DNA from: an uncultured Clostridia bacterium
GTDB taxonomy: Bacteria; Bacillota; Clostridia; Christensenellales; CAG-314
Direction of reading: 5' to 3'
Length of the DNA: 39,010 bases
Assembly (NCBI GenBank): GCA_934294965.1
Contig: CAKRAM010000093.1
Location: forward strand, 1-39,010
Shown: piece after piece, positions 15,443 to 24,200 of the stretch
How positions within the stretch are numbered: position 1 is the stretch's first letter
Layout: every line of letters starts with the position of its first letter
The notes under the pieces: generated by a model
Seen by the model: only the letters and a program-made list of their open reading frames with translations
The model's database searches: none
What the model was told of the DNA's origin: nothing
Position numbers and translations under genes: made by a program

Positions 15443-17734
15443 TTATCCTACCCACACGAAGATGAATAGGTCTAGTTGTGAATCTATCGGCTGCACGCGA
15501 ATAGTTCCCTTTGCGTACACACCGTTGTTGTCTTTGGTAAAGCCTGATTCGACCAAATAGTTTTCGATTGCATCAAAAGAGGTCTTAAGAGTTCCGTCTA
15601 TGTCCAATTCCACGTCGTACCACAATCTGATTGTGTTTACCGAGCGACCTTGACCTGTGGGAATGCGCATTTCCGTTCTGCCGAGAGCGTAGCAATCGCC
15701 CAAAACGTTGCCGAAGAACGGCAATTGAGATGCGACTTGTTGACTGCCGAAGAAAGTCGTCAAATACGCGGCTGCGTTGTGTTCCACATCGGAAACGGTG
15801 CTTCCGTCGTTTGCGGATTCCACAATCGTAAGCTGACTCCAAGAATTCGGAACCTGACGGGGGGTTTCTATCGTAACTTCTTCCGGAGCGGTTGCGGTAT
15901 TAAACTCGGAATAGGTGATTTGAACTCCGCCGTACATAACGCCCATGTAGAAGTAGAAGCCTGCTTCGATGATGTAACCGTCGCGAACGATTACGTAAGG
16001 AAGTGTGGAAGTCGTACCCACGTAACCTTCCTGCGCGTAAATTCCGTACATCGGCAAATCTGTGCCGACACCCTTATACCAGGTTGTTGCAACCTGGCTC
16101 ATCACGGAATCCACGTAGTAAATGCTTGTTCCGCTAACTTCGTCCGTCACGCACTTGCGGAACAATTCCGCCGCGAATTGGAACGAAGGCTTTGCTTTGG
16201 AGAAATCCGCCGCATATGCGCGCCTAGGATCGAACTTATCGTCCTCTTTTACGCAGTGATTGTACAAATTGTCGTTAACCTTTTTGTACGCATAAACTTC
16301 CGAGTTCTCAAAACTCTTGTTGGTGTTGCCAAAGCGGTCGGAAGCCATCGTGTAGGTTTGGAAGTAGCATTGATCCGCCGTTATCGTTTCTTCAAAGCCC
16401 TTTTGAGAACGAATTGCATACGCTGTGGTTTCTTCGTAGAAATCCACTTTGTAACTGGACAAATTTTTCATATTGGCGATTGCCGCAGTCAATTTGTCGT
16501 GAGCGTCTTCGTGACTGTATTTTTCCAAGGTGGGAACGGTTACCGTGTTGGCAGTGTCGATTGCCACGAACATGCTTTGAATTGCTTTGTAACCTTCCGC
16601 CACGCCGTAGTCGGCACGTGCCTTGGAGTAGAATCCCGCAACCTGCCCCTCTTCCAAAATCAGTTCGATGCAGGTGGGGACAAAATCGTAGGGATTGGCA
16701 CTTGCAACCATACGTTTTGCAAACGTTGCGTCCGAGCCTTTGTAGGCATAGCGCCAAGTTTCGGCGTTAAACTCGAAGTCGGACACTTTAAGTCCGTCCA
16801 GGTTGTTGTAGAAACCGGCGTCCTTCCAAGCAACGACGTCGTTGTTGTCGGTTACGGGGAAATATTCCTCGTCGTTGGTGAGGCTTAGCCCCACTTGGCA
16901 AGCAATGCCGTCACGATTACGAATGTACAAGCCGGATTTTGCACCAGTTGAATTTTCGTACTCGGCATACCAGCGTTCGCCGTCCGCCGCGGTTTTAATC
17001 ACGTTGGTGTAGGTGCGATAATAGGCACTTTCCGCATCGTTTGTGTACAAATCGATAAGAACGTAACCTTCGAAGCCGATTTTTTTGACGCCCTTGAAGG
17101 CATCCAACATTGCTTGAGTAAGTTGTTGCTTTGCCGCAATCGTTATTTTGCGAATCGCATACGCGGAAGAATCGGCAACGGAAACGGCTTTGATTGTAAC
17201 TTCCTGATTTTCCGTAGGTGCTTTTGTTACGGTAACGACGCCGCCGTCAACGGTTACGTACTCGCTGCCGCTTTCCACTGACCAAGTTACCGACTTGTTG
17301 TCCGTTCCGAGAACGGAAACCGTCAAATTTAACGTTGCGCCGACAAGACCTTTGACTTCCGTACCGCCGCCGACCGACACCGTTACCGTTTCTTCCGGGG
17401 TGACCGGCTCGGTGGAAGCGTAGAACTTGACCGTTTCGGACGGATCGGATTGCTCGTAGCCTTCCGCCGTTGCTACCACGTAGCACTCGAAATTCTCCGA
17501 GGAGTCCGCTTGATAGTTGTTGTCTTCCGTTTGATAATCCGCACCGTTTACGTACACCACGTAGCCGGTTGCGTTTTTAACTTTGTCCCAATAAATCAGT
17601 CCGTCGTCGGAAACTTCCACTCCCGTGGGAGCATCCAACTTTGTGGGTTGCGGTGTGGGCGTATCCGGATTGCAAGCAACCAAGGAAAACGCCACGCACA
17701 CGCAAAGAAGCATACATAAAATTCTTTTAGTCAT
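15443..17734 (-). CDS. Surface lipoprotein with Fn3 and Ig-like domains and a two-domain core shared with the next gene
   Basis: The start at 17734 was chosen because a perfect GGAGG lies 6 bases upstream and the signal peptide begins there; the longer frame from 17761 lacks both. The product is 763 residues with lipobox LVAC ending at Cys21 and a Pro/Thr spacer. Residues about 30-105 resemble a fibronectin type III domain (GVEVSDDG...IYWDKV...YVVYVNG), and 115-200 an Ig-like domain. From about 205 to the end, the sequence aligns colinearly with the C-terminal ~700 residues of the downstream 1090-residue protein. The first 8 bases overlap the end of the upstream gene, implying translational coupling. 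No catalytic signature is visible and the function is unknown. Confidence 0.87.
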   Translation of the reverse strand: MTKRILCMLLCVCVAFSLVACNPDTPTPQPTKLDAPTGVEVSDDGLIYWDKVKNATGYVVYVNGADYQTEDNNYQADSSENFECYVVATAEGYEQSDPSETVKFYASTEPVTPEETVTVSVGGGTEVKGLVGATLNLTVSVLGTDNKSVTWSVESGSEYVTVDGGVVTVTKAPTENQEVTIKAVSVADSSAYAIRKITIAAKQQLTQAMLDAFKGVKKIGFEGYVLIDLYTNDAESAYYRTYTNVIKTAADGERWYAEYENSTGAKSGLYIRNRDGIACQVGLSLTNDEEYFPVTDNNDVVAWKDAGFYNNLDGLKVSDFEFNAETWRYAYKGSDATFAKRMVASANPYDFVPTCIELILEEGQVAGFYSKARADYGVAEGYKAIQSMFVAIDTANTVTVPTLEKYSHEDAHDKLTAAIANMKNLSSYKVDFYEETTAYAIRSQKGFEETITADQCYFQTYTMASDRFGNTNKSFENSEVYAYKKVNDNLYNHCVKEDDKFDPRRAYAADFSKAKPSFQFAAELFRKCVTDEVSGTSIYYVDSVMSQVATTWYKGVGTDLPMYGIYAQEGYVGTTSTLPYVIVRDGYIIEAGFYFYMGVMYGGVQITYSEFNTATAPEEVTIETPRQVPNSWSQLTIVESANDGSTVSDVEHNAAAYLTTFFGSQQVASQLPFFGNVLGDCYALGRTEMRIPTGQGRSVNTIRLWYDVELDIDGTLKTSFDAIENYLVESGFTKDNNGVYAKGTIRVQPIDSQLDLFIFVWVG

Positions 17735-18281
17735 TGTTGCCTCCTTCATAGCCAAAGGCATAGCTTACGCTTACGCTCAATTGTCCGTCGGTTACGTACT
17801 CAAAAGAGATATTCGTAAGCGTTTTTCCGCTGTAAGTACATTTTACGGTAACGTCGCCGGCAACACCGAAGCCGTTGGCTTTGATTGCTTCGGCTGCGTT
17901 TTGTTGAAGAACCAAAAATTCCGCGCCGTTTTCCGTCAGGACGGTAAGTTGAACGTTTTGCGCCGTAAGGTTTACGGGCAAAGCGGTTTCGACTTGCTTT
18001 GTGGAATCGTAGTCGTCGGTTTCGGTGGTCATTTCGAAGTTATCGCCCAATTCGGTTACGGTAACTTGCACCGTTGCTTCTTCACCGTCTATCGTGGCAA
18101 CCTTTTGACGGCTATAAACTTGCACGCCGCCGTCGGTTACCGTTATTTCCGAAGTTATCGTTGTTGCGCTGGTTGCCGATTGAAGTTGGCTTATTCTGTC
18201 TTCGGCAGTTGCACTGCACGCCGCCAACATCAGCGTTAGGCAAAGGCAAAGCGCGATTATGACTATTGTTTGTTTTTTCAT
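17727..18281 (-). CDS. Small lipoprotein, function unknown
   Basis: This 184-residue protein has a lipoprotein signal peptide with lipobox LAAC ending at Cys22. The mature part is mostly beta-strand-like (ITSEITVTDGG, VTVKCTYSGK, LSVSVSYAFGY) with an amphipathic helix near the N terminus. That layout resembles small LolA/LppX-like lipoproteins and the start of the repeated domain in the two larger lipoproteins downstream; the relation is inference. Its ribosome site GAGGTG overlaps the TGA of the S8 protease gene, only 9 bases lie between the two genes, and its own stop overlaps the next ATG by 8 bases. It is therefore locked into the protease operon and probably made in step with the protease. 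It has no Cys in the mature part apart from the lipidated residue and one internal Cys in the VKCTY strand. Confidence 0.85.
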   Translation of the reverse strand: MKKQTIVIIALCLCLTLMLAACSATAEDRISQLQSATSATTITSEITVTDGGVQVYSRQKVATIDGEEATVQVTVTELGDNFEMTTETDDYDSTKQVETALPVNLTAQNVQLTVLTENGAEFLVLQQNAAEAIKANGFGVAGDVTVKCTYSGKTLTNISFEYVTDGQLSVSVSYAFGYEGGNND

Positions 18282-18290
18282 TTTGTCACC

Positions 18291-21200
18291 TCACATCGAT
18301 GCCTTGCGTTTGAACGCCAGCGCAACCAATCCCAGCCCTGCGAAAGCGGCCATTGCAGATGCTGCCGAGCCGCTGCTTTCGCCGATGATGGAATCGACTT
18401 GTTCGGACAAAGACTGACGATAAGCGTTGTAGGAGTTCATAAGCGCGTTGTACGTCGTCATATCCAGCAGTTGTTTTTCTTCTTGTTTCAGTTCCGCCAA
18501 TTCCGAATTGATATCGGCGATTTGTTTGGACAATGCGGCAAAGTTGACAACGTTGAAGGTTGTGGGCAATGCCGAAATTTTTGCTTGTAGACGTTTGACT
18601 TGCATCGTTGCCGCATCCAAGCGAAGTTCGTTAAGCGTGTTGTGCGCCGTTTTTGCAACAAGATACATATTTTGCCATTGTGCTTGCGTGTAACCGTAGT
18701 CGGCGTAGTTTTGATTGATTGCGTTGTATGCCGTAATCGTGTCGTCGATTAGGTTAGCGTCGCCAAGCGTTATTACCGAAATGTTTTGGATTTTTTCCAC
18801 GCCTGCAATAAAGTTGCGCATTGCGCTTTGCATTGCCACGTAATTGCTGCGTTTGGCGTTGGCAACCTTTCCGAAGTAGCCTTCGTAAGTTACCGCGTCG
18901 TAGCCATAAAGCGTTGCGTTTGCGGGAAGTACCATCGAGATAGGCTCAAACGAACCGAGCAATCCGATGAAGTTGTGGTAGTACAGTTCGGTGTCGAACA
19001 GGTTAAATTGATTGTGCAACAGTCCGTATCCGGGAGCCGTTTCGGCAAGTTTGGAAGATTTGTCGTACTGCGATTCCAAAATCGGAGCTGTTTCGGTGCG
19101 GAATTCCACACTGATGAGGTTCGTGTACTTATCGAACGCGTGAGCGGCAATGCTTTCCAATCCGTCCGGGAAAACTATCGCGCGGACGTGAGTGTTTGCG
19201 TTGCCTGCGTATGTTTGAACATGCACCGTTTCGGGAGAAACCTCCAACGCGATGACGTTCTTATCGGCAGGAACGGATGCAAGTTGATACTTGCCGTTTG
19301 CCATTTTGGTGTACAACACTCCGTCGTCGATACGTGCGTAGGAGTTGACTGTGCCGTCCTCGAATACGGACGAACCGACTTGGTAGTTGAACGCTTTGAG
19401 TTTGTCGCATCCGTAGAATACGGCGTCGCCCACGTGAGTGATATACACAGAGAACGTGAACTCGGTCAGTTCACCGCAACCGACAAATGCTTGATTGCCG
19501 ATTTTTTCCAAAACGGGAGCAGTGAATTTGGTAACGGGTGTTCCCAAAAATCCGTAAGTTGCAATTTCCACAAGGTTGGGAGCGTTTACGGATTTTATTC
19601 CGCTGGAGCCGAACGCTGCTTCTCCGACGTACTTGAGGCTATCAAGATGAACGTCGGTCAATGCTCCGTCCGCCGCAAAGCAGTACGCCCCAACGGTTTC
19701 CACGTCGGCAAGGTTGATTTCCTCAAGCGATGTGCAGCCTGCAAACGTGTATTCGCCCAAATTTTTCAAATTGGAAGGAAGCGTAACCTTTTTGAGCGAC
19801 GTACAGTAAGCAAACATTTGTTTGCCGAATTGAGTTACCGAGGAAGGAATTACGATTTCTTCCAAGTACGCGCAGCCTGCAAACACACTGTCTTCCATAA
19901 CTTTTAGCGTGTTTGGAAGCGTTACCGATTGAACTTCCGGACCGCTGCCGTACTGGCTGTATTTGCCAAATGCGCCTTCGCCCAAGTGTTCCACATTGGG
20001 GATGTTGATGTAGCCAAGAGAGCCGCAATCGCCAAAAGCATTTGCATAGACGGCTTTGACGTTTTGAAGGTCGGCGCGACGCAAGGACGTGCAACCGTAG
20101 AACGTTTGTGCTTCGATTACGCCCAATTTTTCGGAAGTGCCGACTTTGGACAAATCGATTGTGCGTAGTGCCGAGTCGTAGGCAAAGCACACTTTACCGA
20201 AGTAAACACCGCCTTCGTCCGGCATGTTTACGGTTGTTAGCGACATGCAGTTTTGGAACGCACCCAAGCCGAAACTTGCGTTTGCTCCGATTGAAACTTG
20301 TTGAACTTTTGAGTTGAAGAACGCACCTTCGCCGACGAATGCGTCAGCGCCGATGTTTACGTCCGTGATACCCGTTGCCGCAAAGCAGTAGTTACCGACG
20401 GACACGGCTTTATCCAAGTTGGAAACGCTTGTAAGAGTGTACGCCGCAACGTTTTGATTGCCAACAAGTTCGTATCCGTAGAACGCGTAACTTCCGATGC
20501 TGATTCCGCGGGTTGCAGGCAATGTTACCGTTGTAAGTTTGGAGCATCCTGCAAAGGCATACGCACCGATGGATTTTACTCCGTCGGGAACGGTGAGCGA
20601 CGTTATGTCCGTTCCGGAGAACGCACCGTCAGCCACCGCCGTGATACCGCTAGGCAAGGTGTAATCGCCGTAGGATGCCGACGTTGCCGCCAGCACTATT
20701 GTTTTTCCGCCGTCGGAAAGAAGCAACTTGCCGTCGGCACTGACCGTGTAGTTGTTGCCGCCCAAAACTCTGAACGAAGAAATTGCCGTTTCTTGGAAAG
20801 CATATCCGGATGCAGCGGGATTGACCGCGTTATCTTGATTGTGAACGTCGTCGCTACCTACGGGGCTATATGCTTGCACCAGCACCGTTTCGGGAGCAAG
20901 AACGACTTCCGCAAGTTTTGTGCATTGACAAAACGCATAAGTTCCGATTTGAACGCGATTGTTTGGCAACGTTATCGAAGTTAAGGCCGTATCGCGGAAG
21001 AACGCTTGTCTGCCGATTACGTTAACTTTTCCGTCAAAGTGAACTTCCGTAAGGGCGGGGCATTCGCTGAATGCGCCTTCGCCGATAGTTTCCAAATCGC
21101 CGTGCAAAGTTACTTTTGTAAGCTTTTCGCAGTTGGTGAAGCAGAAACGCGGAATATCGCAGTTTTCGTTGTAAACATCCACCGAAGCGAGTCCGCTCAA

Positions 21201-24200
21201 AGAGAACATTGCTTCGGAAAGTTTTGTGTCTTTTACAAGTGTAACTTGTTCCAGCGAAGAACATTTGCTGAAAGCCAAGTTGCCTGTGTTGCGCAGCGAG
21301 GACAAATCCGCATAGGACAATGATTGGCAACCGTAAAACGCGGCTTCGCCCAAGGCATAGATTTTGGAAAGGTCTACGCTATCCAACAACTTACATCCGG
21401 AGAACGCTCTACGAGCCACGACTTGCGTTTCCGTTTGCGCAAATCCTTTGTAGTCCGAGTACGATTGTTTTACAACAAAATCGCCATTGGTCGTGATATA
21501 TTGTCCGTTAAGACGATATCCGTCTTTTAGCGTTTCGCCGTTATAGTAAGCGCTTGCTTCGGAATCGGTTGTTTTGACAACCGCGCCGTTTACGTACAGT
21601 CTAGACAGAGATTCGTCGCCGTAGAAGGCGTATTCGCGAATAAACTTGAGCGACTTAGGCAGCACTACGGAGCGAAGCCCCGTGCAGTTGTAGAAAGCGT
21701 ACTTTTGAATTTCTTCAACGCCTTCGGGTATGACTACCGAAGTCACCGTCGTGTTGGAGGAAGGAATTTTGTTTGCGTCGTAGTCGTCTTCCGGCAGTTC
21801 GACGGTGTTATCCGTATCGTACAAACAGAACGCGTACGCGCCTATGTACAGAATACCTTCGTCATCCGGGATTACAACGTCGCCGCCCAATCCCTTGTAT
21901 GCCACCAACATTCGGTTTTCGATTACGAACTCGCTTTTTACCGAAAGTTCCACTCTTGCCGCGATGTTAGAGCCTTTGATGTTAAGACGAATGGTTACGT
22001 CACCTTCTTTCAGCGCGGTAACGACGCCGTTTTCGTCCACGGTTGCAACGTCGGGGCGAAGAGATTCAAACGAATACTCGTAGTTGTCTTTTACGTACCA
22101 AGGTTTAATCTCGTAGTACAACTTGATTTTTTCGCCGGGATACAAACCGACCGTTCCCATGGAGTTGAGGAACTTACGATCGCCCGTTGCGCCGATTTCG
22201 CTGGTTTGCGCCGCGCGGGAATATGCAAATTCCGTATCGAAATAAGCAAATCTTGCCGCTTCCAGCGAATCGCTTGTGCTTGCGGCAAGCATCGGTTGAT
22301 CTTCCGAAACTTCCGCGACTTGCGCGTTTTTGCTATTTTCTCGAACGTTTACGATAAGCACGGCTTGACGCAAATCCATTTGCTCTTTGGCAATGATTGT
22401 TGCCTTACCGGGCTTTTTGGCTTTGATTTGACCGCCGTTGACTTCCACCACTTCTTCGTTGGAGGACGTCCAAACGAGGTGTTTGAGGTAATCTTTGTTT
22501 TCGTCGACGTTCTTATCCGTTGTGGAGAGATATTGAGTAAGGTCTACAATTTCGCCTTCGTCCACGGATAAAATTACCATATCCGTGCCGTCCGGTTCAC
22601 CGTTCTTTGTAAACTTAAAGTTGCCGTTAGTTCCCGGAAGTTGACAGAAGAAGATGTTGCTGTTAAGCGCGTAGTCGTCCACCGAGAAAGCCAACGCACT
22701 GTTGATGACTGCGTCGTATCCGATGTCGTCCAAAAGGTCGGTAATTTCTATTTTTACCGTCGTGTCGCTGCCCTTTTCGCCGTAGACCGGAATCGGATTA
22801 TCGGTCAGGAACGTGTAGGAGCGGCTGGATGTGAACAAAATGGGCGTTATGGATTGTACGTAGTGATTGTCGTACACCGTCAAATAGACGTAGTAGCGGT
22901 CCTTTTTGAGGTTCTTGTCGTAAACCTTTTCGTAGGTTGCCGCCTTGATAATCGGCGCTTCGTCGTCCATTGTGAAGTTGAACGTGAAACTGTTGCGAAC
23001 GTTGGTGTCCGTTCCGTCGTTTTCGTAGTCCAACTTGCCTTGCATTTTGAATTGATAACGACGATTGTTTATCAATTGCAAACTTTGAGATTTGACTTTC
23101 AAAAACTCGTAATACGGCAATGGCGTTGCGCCGTTACTGTGAGATTTTTGCGCGTCGTAGTCGGTGTAGTCGTAAACCACTTCTCCCGTAGTTAAATCGG
23201 TTATCGTGAAGTGCATTTCCTTTGCGCAACGCAGCAGTCCCGCATATACGGCGGAAATACCGTCGATTGAGCCAAGCACGTTGGAAAGCGCAGCATGTTC
23301 CTCGGTTGCGGGGATTGCGTCGTAACGCGTTTCGTCTATGTCGTACAAATACGTGCCGAGAGGAATGATGTAGTTGTAGTAGTAGGAGCCGTACGGAGTG
23401 GTTGCAAAGTAGTCCGCCTTGATTTTGTCTTCGTCGTCGATAGACTTGTCGTGCGCTTCGGTTTCCACTTCGTAGTAGGTTTTGTCAAACAGCGGAGCCT
23501 TGGACCAATCGCCGAAAAACGCCAAGAACGGAGCGTTTAGGCTGATCTCGTTTTCGTCTACCGCCGTAAGTTTTACAAAGCCTTCCACGTACATTCCGTA
23601 GGGGAACGACGTGCGGATGTACTCTTTGTCCTCTTCGCTCAACGTGTAAGTCACTTTGAGTGCAACTTGGCTGTTTGGTTCAACGGTAACTTTGCCGTTA
23701 TCCAAAGTTCCTTTGCCGCCGACAATTTCCGTTACGTAGTTTTGGGAAAGAATATAGGGCGTTTCGGATACGAAGTTCTTGTCCGACGTGGAAACACTTT
23801 CCGTCATACCTATCATGGATACGTTGTAGGAAACGGGTGTATCCGAAAGGTTGACGACATTGAAGTTCATTTCGTAAACACCCCGTTCCATAGGATCGTC
23901 GCCGAGTTCCAACTTGGTGCGGTCCTTTCCGTCCACTGTTATGATGGCTTTGGAGTTGACTACGTTGTACAAACTTGCAAGTCCTGCGCCTTGTTTACGC
24001 GGCGAATAAGGGTTGCCCTCTTCGTTTAGGATAATGGTCGCCGTGGACATCAACAATTGGTTTGCCAAGTTGTTGATTTGTTGCCAAGTGTAGTCCGGGT
24101 AGCTTTCGCGAAGGTGCTGACGAATAAGAACGATGATTCCGCAAAGGTTGGGCGTTGCCATGGACGTTCCGCTAAGTTCGTCGTACTTGTTGCCGGGTAC

